The notes: a model not told the origin generated them from the sequence alone. A DNA stretch of 33,355 nt from Thermodesulfovibrionia bacterium (GCA_030694425.1 JAUXYI010000063.1:121150-154504); one strand, 5' to 3'. Positions 1-7,972 are shown, numbered from the stretch's first letter. Numbers and translations are program-made.

Positions 1-464
1 GTACCCTCGGAAACTGTTGTCTCCTTAAAAACCCTGTTTTTTGTATCAAGTAGTGTACAGAGGAATTTTTCCTTTTTCAATCCATAAAATTTTGGCATGT
101 AATAAGTATAAACCTGACTGCTGTCTTTAAAACATGGCCATTGAGAAGTGTTTCTTTTCTCATTTGCAATAAGTCTTTTCCCCAGTTCAAAAGCAGCCTT
201 AATCTGTGCAACCTTTGCAGCGCCGATACCTTTTAGCTCTGAAAATTCGGCAATGGAAGCATCTTCTATCTCTTTCAGATTGTTGAACTTTACCAATATC
301 TCTCGTGCCAGGTCAATGGCGCTTTTGTTTCTCCCTCCAGTCCTTAAAATTATTGCTAAAAGCTGGGCTGTGCTTAATTCATCAGCGCCAAACCTGAGAA
401 GTCTCTCTCTCGGTCTTTCATCTTCAGGCCAGTTTTTTATGCTCTGGTATTGCATGGCTGTCAT
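1..464 (-). CDS. radC: DNA repair protein RadC (C-terminus outside window)
   Basis: The reverse strand reads MTAMQYQSIKNWPEDERPRE followed by RERLLRFGADELSTAQLLAI, the usual RadC N-terminus. A helix-hairpin-helix follows (LKGIGAAKVAQIKAAFELGK), then the start of the JAB/MPN-like domain (FLCTLLDTKNRVFKETTVSEG), where the window ends. The metal-binding HxH...D residues of the second domain lie outside, so about 154 residues are visible. The RadC family was named for a repair phenotype, but its biochemical role is not settled. Two in-frame ATGs (464 and 455) are possible starts and neither has a strong ribosome binding site. The gene is followed upstream by a palindromic repeat, so it is probably transcribed on its own. 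Confidence 0.9.
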   Translation of the reverse strand, partial: MTAMQYQSIKNWPEDERPRERLLRFGADELSTAQLLAIILRTGGRNKSAIDLAREILVKFNNLKEIEDASIAEFSELKGIGAAKVAQIKAAFELGKRLIANEKRNTSQWPCFKDSSQVYTYYMPKFYGLKKEKFLCTLLDTKNRVFKETTVSEG

Positions 465-516
465 AAATCAAAGATTAAAAAGCAAAGTGCAAAATTAAGG
501 GACTATTCCTTTAATC

Positions 517-597
517 TGTCATGCCCGAAGTCCTCAATCGGGCATCCAGCTATTTTGTTTATCTCTGGATTCCCGCTTAAAAGCTGCGGGAATGACA
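517..597. repeat. Palindromic element, TGTCAT...ATGACA family
   Basis: The element runs from TGTCATGCCCG to CGGGAATGACA and so has matching ends. Inside are two smaller dyads: GCCCGAAG...CAATCGGGC and TTCCCGC...GCGGGAA. The same ends and the CCCGC/GCGGG core recur at 5683, 9306 and 20560. It lies between radC and the ferredoxin gene and covers most of that gap. Confidence 0.7.
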
Positions 598-655
598 TCC
601 TCTAAAAGTTGTCATCTTTTGCAACTATTTTGGAGATGAACCTTAAATTTAAAAA

Positions 656-847
656 TTATTCCGTCTCTTCTAACGTTATAGCTTCAACAGGGCAATTCTC
701 GGCAGCTGCCTCACAGCATTCGGCAAATTCGCAGGCATCAGGGTCAATTACATGGGATTTTTCATCCTTTAGCTGAAAAACAGCCGGGCATATCTCTGCG
801 CAGTTGCCGCAGCCAATACATTTTTCCTCATCAACAATAGGTCTCAT
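656..847 (-). CDS. Small ferredoxin with one intact [4Fe-4S] site
   Basis: This 63-residue protein has a complete cluster motif CIGCGNCAEICP near residues 11-22 and a distal CPVEAI, the fourth ligand of a [4Fe-4S] cluster, near residue 52. Two further cysteines sit in the middle (CEFAECCEAA). The arrangement is that of single-cluster 4Fe ferredoxins of the Desulfovibrio/Thermotoga type, soluble electron carriers of the cytoplasm. The acidic C-terminus (LEETE) fits this. The partner enzyme cannot be told from the context: the neighbours are radC and a deoxyhypusine-synthase-like gene, each separated by repeats. There is no obvious Shine-Dalgarno before the ATG. Confidence 0.9.
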   Translation of the reverse strand: MRPIVDEEKCIGCGNCAEICPAVFQLKDEKSHVIDPDACEFAECCEAAAENCPVEAITLEETE

Positions 848-860
848 TTTTTTATAGCTA

Positions 861-1008
861 TTCAGCCACAGATTTATGCTGATTACCGCTGATATTTTCC
901 TGTTTATTTAGCCACAGATTTTCGCAGATATACACAGATAATAATAAATTTATATTTTAAGTTAATCATGGTAATCTGTGTTCATCTGTGTGAATCTGCG
1001 GCTTTATT
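861..1008. repeat. Interspersed element built of CCACAGATT / CATCTGTG units
   Basis: Left arm: GCCACAGATTTATGCTGATT, then GCCACAGATTTTCGCAGATA and ACACAGATAA. Right arm: GGTAATCTGTGTTCATCTGT and GAATCTGCGGC. The arms are inverted relative to each other and could form one long imperfect hairpin. A second copy lies at 25709-25827. The right arm overlaps the stop codon and last codons of the gene at 982-1947. Confidence 0.75.
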
Positions 1009-1947
1009 TATCTCCCCCATGACAGCCGCAGCTAAAAGTGGGAACATTATCTCATGATGACCTGTCAGGGCGTATGAACTGCCTCCTGAAAGTACGGGTC
1101 GTCTCAAGACATTTTCGCGGCATCTATAGTGCTGGATAAAATCCATATTAACGGTTGTGAAATTCTTAACATTGTATTTAAGATTCCTTGCCACAGTAAG
1201 AGCCTTTAAAAAAACCTCCGGCATGATAACCGCTGAGCCGAGATTTATATAAACACCGCCTTTTAAATCAGCAATAACAGAGGTAAATAACCTGAAGTCT
1301 CTCAGGCTTCCTTCTCCGATAGATGCGCCGTCTGCTTCAGGGTGCATGTGAATAATATCAGTACCCAGCGCAACATGCACAGTTGCCGGGATATTTAGCC
1401 TTGATGCCTGTGCTAATATGCTTAATTTCTTATAAGGGAATTTACTATTCAATATATAATCACCAACAGCTTTACCTATTCCATTTCCTTTTGATACTCC
1501 CTTTTTAATAGCTCTATTAAGTCCCTTGCCTGTTTCTTCAGCCATGCCAAAAGTTCCTCTGCATAGCTCAACATCAACATCCTCTGAGGTACGGCTTATA
1601 AGACTGAGTTCAAAATCATGGACAATGCATGCACCATTCATAGCAACTGCACTTAACACATTATTTTCCATAAGACTGATAATAATTGGTGAAAGCCCGA
1701 CTTTGATGGGATGCGCTCCCATGCCAAGAATTACAGGGCGGCCGGTTTTTTTAGCCTTTACTATAGATTCAACTATTGTTTTAAAATCCTTAGCAGCAAG
1801 TACTTCCGGAAGACTGTTTAGAAAATTCTTAAAACTGCCTCCATGAAATGGTTCTCCTAAACTGTCAAGCCTGACTTTGCTTTTTCTGCTCTTCAGGCTG
1901 CAGGTCTTTATTTTCTTTATGGATAGAGGAACGTATTTTTTTGGCAC
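982..1947 (-). CDS. Deoxyhypusine-synthase-like conserved protein of unknown function
   Basis: The protein has 321 residues and starts at a GTG behind AAGG. The N-terminal half holds GMGAHPIKVGLSPIIISLME and AMNGACIVHDFELSLI, which look like the NAD-binding part of deoxyhypusine synthase (DHS). The C-terminal half has GTDIIHMHPEADGASIGEGS, NLGSAVIMPEVFLKA and GHHEIMFPLLAA. Bacteria have no eIF5A, so hypusine synthesis is not expected; bacterial DHS-like proteins include homospermidine synthase-type enzymes. I infer the fold only from motif resemblance and do not assign a reaction. The last residues, KAADSHR, are encoded by the flanking CCGCAGATTCACACAGATGA repeat, so the native C-terminus has been replaced or extended. 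Neighbours give no pathway. Confidence 0.8.
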   Translation of the reverse strand: MPKKYVPLSIKKIKTCSLKSRKSKVRLDSLGEPFHGGSFKNFLNSLPEVLAAKDFKTIVESIVKAKKTGRPVILGMGAHPIKVGLSPIIISLMENNVLSAVAMNGACIVHDFELSLISRTSEDVDVELCRGTFGMAEETGKGLNRAIKKGVSKGNGIGKAVGDYILNSKFPYKKLSILAQASRLNIPATVHVALGTDIIHMHPEADGASIGEGSLRDFRLFTSVIADLKGGVYINLGSAVIMPEVFLKALTVARNLKYNVKNFTTVNMDFIQHYRCRENVLRRPVLSGGSSYALTGHHEIMFPLLAAAVMGEINKAADSHR

Positions 1948-2030
1948 ACTGAAAATATAACCTTAGGATGTTGAATAGTCAAGTGGTTTAAGCAATTTCA
2001 GGTGAAATTTGCTTCCGACAAAGTCTTGAG

Positions 2031-2073
2031 TTTACCCCGCACTACAGATGTAAAGCAGTGGTGCGGGGTTTAC
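2031..2073. repeat. GC-rich hairpin ahead of the phosphofructokinase gene
   Basis: ACCCCGCAC (2034-2042) pairs with GTGCGGGGT (2061-2069) around an 18-base loop. It lies about 90 bases before the kinase start, in the 5' leader or as a terminator-like end of upstream transcription. TTTTTTTAG follows only after another 15 bases, so it is a poor terminator. It may be one more dispersed palindrome. Confidence 0.5.
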
Positions 2074-2160
2074 CTCTGATACCTTTTTTTAGTATTATCT
2101 ATAAACTATAAGAAAGTTAAGAATTTAAAATTAAAAGTGAAGAGTTGAAAGGAAATAAAA

Positions 2161-3396
2161 ATGAATAAGACCCTTGCAATAGTTGTCGGCGGCGGACCTG
2201 CACCTGGCATAAACGGCGTAATAAGCGCCGCAACAATTGAAGCAGCCAGCAAAGGTATAAAAGTAATTGGCATTATGGATGGGTTTAAATGGCTTTTTCA
2301 GGGAGATACAAGCAAGATTCTGCATCTCACTGAAAAAAATGCATGGGATATACACAATCGCGGCGGCTCTGTATTAAGAACTTCAAGAGAGTTTCCGGGC
2401 AACCCCAGAAAACAGTTTGAGAATATGATAAAAGCGCTAAAGGCATTGAATATAAAATTTCTGATTACAATCGGCGGTGACGGCACTGCATATATGGCAA
2501 GAAAAATAGAAGAAAAAACCAGAGGATTTCTTTCCATTGTGCATGTGCCAAAGACCATAGATAATGACCTTCCACTGCCGGGCGGGGCCGCGACTTTTGG
2601 ATTTGAAACCGCAAGACACTGGGGAGCTGAATTAATTGAAAATATCATAGAAGATGCCCGCACCACAGGCCGGTGGTATTTCATAACAACCATGGGAAGA
2701 CATACTGGACATCTTGCACTTGGCATAGGCAAGGCGGCTGGTGCAACAATAACTCTTATCCCAGAAGAATTCAGAGAAAAGAAACTGAAATTTAGCAAAG
2801 TGGCTGATATTCTTGAGGGCTCTATTATAAAACGACTTGCACAGAGACATCCTCACGGAGTTGCAATACTGGCTGAGGGGATTGCAGACAAAATTGATGT
2901 TAGAGAGCTTTCTAAATATGAGCATCCCGGAAAGGACGAAATGGGAGAGGTAAGACTCTCAGAGATTCAACTTGGAAGAATTCTGGAACAATCTGTAACC
3001 AGAAGCCTTGAATCTCGTGATATAAAGATTAAGATTATTTTTAAAAACATTGGTTATGAACTCAGAGCAGCTGACCCAATACCTCTTGATGCAGAATATA
3101 CAAGAAACCTCGGATACAGCGCTGTAAAGTTTCTTTTAAATGGCAGAACCGGTGCAATGATTACCTTTTACGAGGGCAGATTAAAAGCCATTCCTTTCAG
3201 AAAAATGATTGACCCTGTCACAAAAAGAACAAAACTCAGATATGTTGACATTAAATCAGAGCCTTATATGGTCGGAAGGGAGTATATGGTAAGGCTTGAA
3301 AAAGAGGATTTTATTCCTAAAAACCTTTCAAGGCTCGCACGCGCAGGACGAATGAGCGTTGCTGAATTTAGGAAGAGATTTTCTTATCTGGTTTAA
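2161..3396 (+). CDS. pfkA: 6-phosphofructokinase, ATP-type signature
   Basis: The 411-residue protein belongs to the PFKA family and phosphorylates fructose 6-phosphate in the cytoplasm. The first nucleotide loop is GGGPAPGIN (residues 10-18). The phosphodonor loop is GGDGT (105-109) with glycine at the position of E. coli Gly104, and the catalytic loop is PKTIDND (130-136) with base Asp134. Glycine at the first site favours ATP. Lysine 131, where E. coli has Gly124, is common in long ATP enzymes such as the trypanosomal type. TTMGRHTGH is the substrate-binding MGR motif. The start has AAAGGAAA seven bases before the ATG. The gene converges on a PPi-type paralogue at 3580-4791. Confidence 0.9.
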   Translation: MNKTLAIVVGGGPAPGINGVISAATIEAASKGIKVIGIMDGFKWLFQGDTSKILHLTEKNAWDIHNRGGSVLRTSREFPGNPRKQFENMIKALKALNIKFLITIGGDGTAYMARKIEEKTRGFLSIVHVPKTIDNDLPLPGGAATFGFETARHWGAELIENIIEDARTTGRWYFITTMGRHTGHLALGIGKAAGATITLIPEEFREKKLKFSKVADILEGSIIKRLAQRHPHGVAILAEGIADKIDVRELSKYEHPGKDEMGEVRLSEIQLGRILEQSVTRSLESRDIKIKIIFKNIGYELRAADPIPLDAEYTRNLGYSAVKFLLNGRTGAMITFYEGRLKAIPFRKMIDPVTKRTKLRYVDIKSEPYMVGREYMVRLEKEDFIPKNLSRLARAGRMSVAEFRKRFSYLV

Positions 3397-3416
3397 TGAC
3401 AAAACAGGGTTCAAGG

Positions 3417-3578
3417 ATTCAAGGATTCGAGTGGTCAAGTGAAACTCAAAAATTAAAAATTAAAAATCAAAATTGTGGAAGAAAAATTAATTTGAATTTT
3501 AATAAATAATTCCTTAATTTTACATTTTGATTTTTGCATTTTGCATTTACCTGAACCCTTAGCCACTTGAATCCTTTA
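3417..3578. repeat. Nested inverted repeat between the two phosphofructokinases
   Basis: Outer arms AAGGATTCGAGTGG and CCACTTGAATCCTT are inverted copies with one or two mismatches. Inside is an AT-rich core made of AAAAATTAAAAATCAAAATT and, inverted, TTTTGATTTTTGCATTTTGC. The stretch AAAATTGTGGAAGA in the core recurs inverted at 23597-23676. The element fills the gap between convergent genes and could act as a bidirectional transcription end. Confidence 0.7.
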
Positions 3579-3579
3579 T

Positions 3580-4791
3580 TTACAGTGACCTTTCAATCAC
3601 TCCCTTTTCTTCAACCAACTCTGGTTTGTATTCAGCAGGCTTGCGGCCAAAGCAAACGCCGAGTTGTTCATGCAATGCAACGGTATTTAAATCAACATGT
3701 CTTTGTTTTATAACCTCAGCAGTTGATTTATAGAATATCTTTGTCCCCCGCACTTTAATAACCGTATTCCCGGCAAGCCCCTTTGTCAGCATTATTACTG
3801 CGGCAGCGCCTGCCTCTTTACCAAAATTGACATCAAAGGCTGATGTATGTCCTGAACGCACAAGATGTCCAGGGGTAACTTCTCTTATTTCAGGGAGTTC
3901 ATAAACACCCGGCACAAACATTCCAACGCATTTCATAAACTCCTTCATTTCAGGGTCATTTTTCATAATTGTCTCAAGCTGTTTTCTGGCATATTTCCCT
4001 GCGCCTGCAAGTTTTTTGTGCCCAAAGGCATCCTTGCCGGCAGTTTCATCCACAATATGCTCGCCTTTTATATCTGTTATGCCCTCTGACACAACAATTG
4101 CATATGTACCTGCCTTTACATCACTTTTTTCAACGCGTGAGGTATATACCCTCTTCATGTGCTCATAAACAATATCAAAGTCAACAGGTATTTCCGGAAT
4201 CAGAATACAGTCAGCCTCAGCGCCAATCCCGCCCCTTAGCGCAGTATGACCTGCATATCTTCCAAATGCCTCAAGCACAATTATGCGGTTGTGGCTCATG
4301 CCGGTAGTCTTCAATTCCCTTGTGAATACCGCTATCCTGTTAATTGCTGAATCACCGCCGACGCTGTATGACTGCAAATCCAGATCCATTGTCTTCGGGG
4401 CATGAACACATGCAATACCCTGTTGGGCGAGGTCAACCATGACACTGCCTGTATCATCGCCGCCGCTTATTACAAGACCGTCTATCTTAAATTTTTGAAG
4501 TCCTTTTTTAATCCTTTCATATTTGGCAGGGTCCTCAATTTTCTTAATCTTTACTCTTGAATGTCCTGCCTCAGAGCCTGCTACATCTGCATCAATAAGA
4601 TTAATCCTCTCAGGCGTCAGGACAACCAATTTATCCATATCAACAAGGTTGTAAAGACCGGCATAGCCATTAGGGATAATGACTGTTTCTATGCCCATTG
4701 ACTGAGCCATTTGTGTTGCGCCTTTAATAACTGCATTGAGACCGCCGCAGTCTCCGCCGCTCGTGATAATGCCTATTCTCTTAATTGCCAT
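3580..4791 (-). CDS. pfp: 6-phosphofructokinase, pyrophosphate-type signature
   Basis: This 403-residue PFKA-family enzyme has TSGGDCGGLN at residues 10-19. Its donor loop is GGDDT (110-114) with Asp113 at the E. coli Gly104 position, and its catalytic loop is PKTMDLD (132-138) with Lys133 and base Asp136. Asp plus Lys at these two sites is the established signature of pyrophosphate-dependent enzymes, which work reversibly in glycolysis and gluconeogenesis. The substrate motif reads EAFGRYAGH instead of MGR-x-x-GH, and the Asn of TIDND is Leu here; both are unusual. It starts at an ATG behind AAGGATGG. It is transcribed downstream of hisB but separated by 270 bases of repeat. Confidence 0.87.
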   Translation of the reverse strand: MAIKRIGIITSGGDCGGLNAVIKGATQMAQSMGIETVIIPNGYAGLYNLVDMDKLVVLTPERINLIDADVAGSEAGHSRVKIKKIEDPAKYERIKKGLQKFKIDGLVISGGDDTGSVMVDLAQQGIACVHAPKTMDLDLQSYSVGGDSAINRIAVFTRELKTTGMSHNRIIVLEAFGRYAGHTALRGGIGAEADCILIPEIPVDFDIVYEHMKRVYTSRVEKSDVKAGTYAIVVSEGITDIKGEHIVDETAGKDAFGHKKLAGAGKYARKQLETIMKNDPEMKEFMKCVGMFVPGVYELPEIREVTPGHLVRSGHTSAFDVNFGKEAGAAAVIMLTKGLAGNTVIKVRGTKIFYKSTAEVIKQRHVDLNTVALHEQLGVCFGRKPAEYKPELVEEKGVIERSL

Positions 4792-4859
4792 ATCAATACA
4801 CCATCCTTCCCGCTAATTTTTTCAGTTTTAATTTTAGATTGTAAGAGTTTTAGGATAAA

Positions 4860-5062
4860 TAAATCAAAAATTAAAAATCAAAATGCAAAATTAAGGAATT
4901 ATTTTTAATAGCTCAAAGTTCATCCCGAATAAGTCGGGACAAAACTACAACCTTAAACCTTAAAATTTTTTAGCTTTGCGCTGTAGTTTTGACTTTTGAC
5001 ATTTGAGTTTTGAGTTGTTTACTCCATAATTTTGATTTTTAATATTTAATTTTTGATTTTTA
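4860..5062. repeat. AT-rich composite repeat between hisB and the PPi-type kinase
   Basis: The ends are AAATCAAAAATTAAAAATCA and, inverted, TTTTTAATATTTAATTTTTG. A second pair lies inside (ACAAAACTACA / TGTAGTTTTGA), and then a small TCCCGA-ATAAG-TCGGGA hairpin. The order outer-middle-inner makes a nested palindrome. The right end touches the last codons of hisB. Nothing else is visible in the gap 4792-5059. Confidence 0.65.
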
Positions 5063-5650
5063 TAGAGTTCCTTTTGTTGACGGCACTCCCTTTGCTTTAG
5101 GATGAATCTCAACAGCAGTTCTTAATGCCCTGCCGAATCCTTTAAAAATAGCCTCAAAAATGTGATGAGGGTCGCTGCCGTAAAGGAGGATTATGTGCAG
5201 ATTCATTCCTGCATGATTTGTCAGCGCCCTGAAAAAATCCTCAAAAATAGACATCCCAACGCCTCTTAACGCACTTTCTTTGGGCGGTTTGACTTTATAT
5301 ACTAAGTACGGTCTTCCGCTCAAGTCTATAGCAATCTGAGCAAGGCTTTCATCCATTGGAGTTAGTGATTCGCCATAACGCCTTATCATCAATTTCTGAC
5401 CAAGGGCTTTTTTTATTGCCTCGCCAAGAACAATGCCGACGTCTTCTATAAGGTGATGATAATCAACCTCAATATCTCCCTTTGCTTCTACATTAATGTC
5501 TATATGACCATGCTTTGCCATAAGGCTGAGCATATGGTCAACAAAGGGGATTGAGGTATTTATCTTATAATCTCCTTTTCCATCAATATTAATGCTGACT
5601 TTGATATCGGTTTCTTTTGTCTTTCTTTCTACCATTACTTTTCTTGGCAT
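5060..5650 (-). CDS. hisB: Imidazoleglycerol-phosphate dehydratase HisB
   Basis: The 196-residue protein is the stand-alone form without the phosphatase domain. It dehydrates imidazole glycerol phosphate to imidazole acetol phosphate, the step just before HisC. The metal and substrate motifs of the family are in order: FVDHMLSLMAKHG, VDYHHLIEDVGI, DLSGRPYLVY and SDPHHIFEAIFKGFGRALR. The length is normal for the family. The ATG has a strong AGGAGG seven bases upstream. hisC lies upstream on the same strand, 121 bases away with a palindromic repeat in between. The other his genes are not in the window. Confidence 0.96.
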   Translation of the reverse strand: MPRKVMVERKTKETDIKVSINIDGKGDYKINTSIPFVDHMLSLMAKHGHIDINVEAKGDIEVDYHHLIEDVGIVLGEAIKKALGQKLMIRRYGESLTPMDESLAQIAIDLSGRPYLVYKVKPPKESALRGVGMSIFEDFFRALTNHAGMNLHIILLYGSDPHHIFEAIFKGFGRALRTAVEIHPKAKGVPSTKGTL

Positions 5651-5682
5651 TTATGCACCTCCTGTTATGTTGTGTTTGTCGG

Positions 5683-5753
5683 TCATTCCTGCACAAGCAG
5701 GAATCCAGAACATTTTGATTTGACTGGATTCCCACTTTCGTGGGAATGACATA
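5683..5753. repeat. Palindromic element in the hisC-hisB gap
   Basis: GTCATTCCTGCACAAGCAGG at the left and CCCACTTTCGTGGGAATGAC at the right give matching ends GTCATTCC/GGAATGAC. Each half also forms its own hairpin (CCTGC...GCAGG and CCCAC...GTGGG). It is of the same family as 517-597. Confidence 0.75.
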
Positions 5754-5771
5754 AAGAATTCTAATTAATCA

Positions 5772-6857
5772 TTATAGCAATTGTTTAAGGGTTTTCAGAA
5801 ATATCGTATTTTCTTCTGGTGTCCCAACTGTTACCCTCAAACATCCGTCTATAACTCCTTTCATATTTCTTACAAGCACGCCTTTTTTAAGAAGTCCCTT
5901 ATGGATTTTATCAGAATTTACTACTTTAAATAGTATAAAATTTGCATCAGAAGGATACGGCTTTATATTTCCTACCTTTTTCATCTCATTTAAAAGTCTT
6001 TTTCTTTCAGATACAATAGATTTTATGCATGACTGCAGCAGCCTTCTGTCCTTTAATGCCTCCACTGCCACTGCCTGTGAAAGGGAATTGACATTAAAGG
6101 GGAGCCTGACCTTATTCACCTCTTTTATAATTTCTGAATCAGCTGTCATAAAACCTACCCTTAAACCCGCCAGTCCGATTTTGCTTAATGTTTTAAGGAT
6201 TACAAGGTTTTTGTATTTTTTTAGTAATGGCAAAAAGCTCTTTTTACTTGAGAATGCCTGATATGCCTCGTCAACAACAACGAGAGACCGTACATCGTAC
6301 TGCGTACAGCGTGAAGAAACGGCATCAATGACTTTTAAAATCTTTTCTGAAGAAAAAGAGTTGCCGGTTGGATTATTGGGAGAGCTCAGGAATATTAATT
6401 TTGGTCTGTATTTCTTTATTGCCTCAAGAATTTTTTCAACATCAAGATCAAATTTTTTATCAAGCCGGATTTCAATCTTTTTTTCTCCGAGCGCCTGTGA
6501 GATAATCCCATACATTGAAAACGTAGGAACCGGATATAAAACCGGTCCGCCAAAGGTTGTAATTAAATAATAAATGAGCTCGTCTGAACCATTCCCATGG
6601 AGGATGTTTTCTGGTTTTACTTTAAATTCATTAGCAAGAAGTTTTCTTAGCGCCTTTGCTTCCGGGTCTGGATACCGATTTAGGGTTTGAAAATTTTTTC
6701 TAACGCTGAACGCTGTATGCTGTATGCTGTACGCTGAATACGGGCTTTCATTTGCATCAAGCTTTACTCTGCAGGGAATCTCAACTGCTTCATAGGCACG
6801 AAGGGATTGCACATGCGGTTTTACAAGCGAGGCAATAGCAATATTTGTTTTCTTCAA
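5772..6857 (-). CDS. hisC: Histidinol-phosphate aminotransferase HisC with in-frame repeats
   Basis: This 361-residue fold-type I PLP enzyme makes histidinol phosphate from imidazole acetol phosphate and glutamate. Visible motifs are KLDANESPY (32-40), RYPDPEA (61-67), HGNGSDELI, SSPNNPTGN, VVVDEAYQAF and the PLP-lysine site LKTLSKIGLAGLRVGF. It starts at TTG behind GGGAGG. Two segments look foreign: residues 41-53 (SAYSIQHTAFSVR) and about 179-190 (SRCTQYDVRS region). Both are encoded by short tandem units related to ACGCTGTACGCTGTATGCTG, which occur nowhere else in the gene. Both keep the frame and lie at loops beside the conserved motifs, so the enzyme may still work. Confidence 0.94.
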   Translation of the reverse strand: MKKTNIAIASLVKPHVQSLRAYEAVEIPCRVKLDANESPYSAYSIQHTAFSVRKNFQTLNRYPDPEAKALRKLLANEFKVKPENILHGNGSDELIYYLITTFGGPVLYPVPTFSMYGIISQALGEKKIEIRLDKKFDLDVEKILEAIKKYRPKLIFLSSPNNPTGNSFSSEKILKVIDAVSSRCTQYDVRSLVVVDEAYQAFSSKKSFLPLLKKYKNLVILKTLSKIGLAGLRVGFMTADSEIIKEVNKVRLPFNVNSLSQAVAVEALKDRRLLQSCIKSIVSERKRLLNEMKKVGNIKPYPSDANFILFKVVNSDKIHKGLLKKGVLVRNMKGVIDGCLRVTVGTPEENTIFLKTLKQLL

Positions 6858-6936
6858 AAATCCTCCCTATGGATTATAGACCTCTGCGAGATTATATCAT
6901 AAAGTCAGACGGTAGAAACATTCAGGATGATGTAGT

Positions 6937-7061
6937 GTGCTGTCCCTAACAGTTCTGTGCGCTGTCATTGCGAGGAACGAAGTGACGAAGCAATCTCAAA
7001 GACGAGATTCTTCGCTTCACTCAGAATGACAAGTATTGTATAGCTATTTATGAGACAGCAC
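6937..7061. repeat. Nested palindromic element between hisC and ftsY
   Basis: The outer arms are GTGCTGTC (6937-6944) and GACAGCAC (7054-7061). The inner element (6963-7031) starts TGTCATTGCGAGGAACGAAG and ends AGAATGACA; within it AATCTC pairs with GAGATT. The inner unit is of the same family as the one at 32735-32826. The right arm stops six bases from the ftsY stop codon. Confidence 0.7.
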
Positions 7062-7066
7062 AGTAG

Positions 7067-7972
7067 TTATTCAAACAATGCTTCTACAAATTCCCCGGCG
7101 TCAAAATCCCTGAGATCTTCAACTCCTTCGCCAACACCAATGAGTTTTACAGGGATGCCGAGTTCTTTTCTTATTGCTATTATGATTCCACCCTTAGCCG
7201 TACCATCAAGTTTTGTAAGGGCAATACCGCTAATGCCAATTGCATCCACGAACATTTTTGCCTGATGTATAACATTTTGTCCTGATGTCGCATCTACAAC
7301 AAGCAGAACCTCCTGAGGCGCTGAGGGCATTTCCTTGTTTATAACCCGTTTTATTTTTTTGAGTTCATCCATGAGATTAATTTTGGTATGGAGCCTTCCA
7401 GCAGTATCAATTATGACTACGTCGGCATTTTTTGCCCTGGCAGAGGCAATGGCATCAAATGCAACAGCAGCGGGGTCTGCCCCGCTTTTGTGTTTTACTA
7501 TCTGCGCATGCGCCCTTTGTGCCCATATTTCAAGCTGTTCAATAGCAGCTGCCCTGAATGTGTCGCCCGCGGCAAGGATAACCTTGAGTCCTTCATCAGT
7601 AAAACGTTTTGCAAGTTTGCCTATTGTAGTGGTCTTACCAACCCCATTAACACCAATCGCCAGTATTACAAATGGTTTTTCTCCTGTAATTTTTATTCCG
7701 TTACCATCTTGAAGTGCACTTTTTATCTCTTCTTTAAGCGCTTTTTTAAGGGAAACAGAATCCGGAATCTTTCCTTTTTTTACCTTTTCTCTCAAGGCGC
7801 CAACTATGGAGCCCGCAGCCTTTGGCCCTACATCAGCCATTACTAAAACATCCTCTAATTCTTCAAGGAGATTTTCATCTACGGTCCTTCCCAGGAAAAG
7901 CGCCTCAGCATTTTCTATGAGGAGTTTTTTTGTTTTTGATAGACCCTCTTTAAGCCTTTCAAAAAGTCCCAA
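7067..7972 (-). CDS. ftsY: Signal recognition particle receptor FtsY
   Basis: The 301-residue protein carries the N and G domains of FtsY and lacks the long acidic A domain of E. coli. This short form is common in other phyla. FtsY docks signal-recognition-particle-bound ribosomes at the inner membrane. GTPase motifs are GVNGVGKTTTIGK (107-119), GDTFRAAAIEQL, DTAGRLHTKINLMDEL and LTKLDGTAKGG, ending in GVGEGVEDLRDFDAGEFVEAL, all typical. It starts at TTG with GGAGG four bases upstream. It lies between hisC and the ATP synthase genes on the same strand. A strong hairpin terminator at 8077 separates it from atpE, so it needs its own promoter. Confidence 0.96.
   Translation of the reverse strand: MGLFERLKEGLSKTKKLLIENAEALFLGRTVDENLLEELEDVLVMADVGPKAAGSIVGALREKVKKGKIPDSVSLKKALKEEIKSALQDGNGIKITGEKPFVILAIGVNGVGKTTTIGKLAKRFTDEGLKVILAAGDTFRAAAIEQLEIWAQRAHAQIVKHKSGADPAAVAFDAIASARAKNADVVIIDTAGRLHTKINLMDELKKIKRVINKEMPSAPQEVLLVVDATSGQNVIHQAKMFVDAIGISGIALTKLDGTAKGGIIIAIRKELGIPVKLIGVGEGVEDLRDFDAGEFVEALFE

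Noticed and set aside
861-1008. CRISPR-like short repeats
   Set aside because: The CCACAGATT units are inverted and unevenly spaced, there are no regular spacers, and no cas gene is present in the window.
2031-2073. Riboswitch before the phosphofructokinase gene
   Set aside because: Only one simple hairpin is visible, with no conserved riboswitch core.
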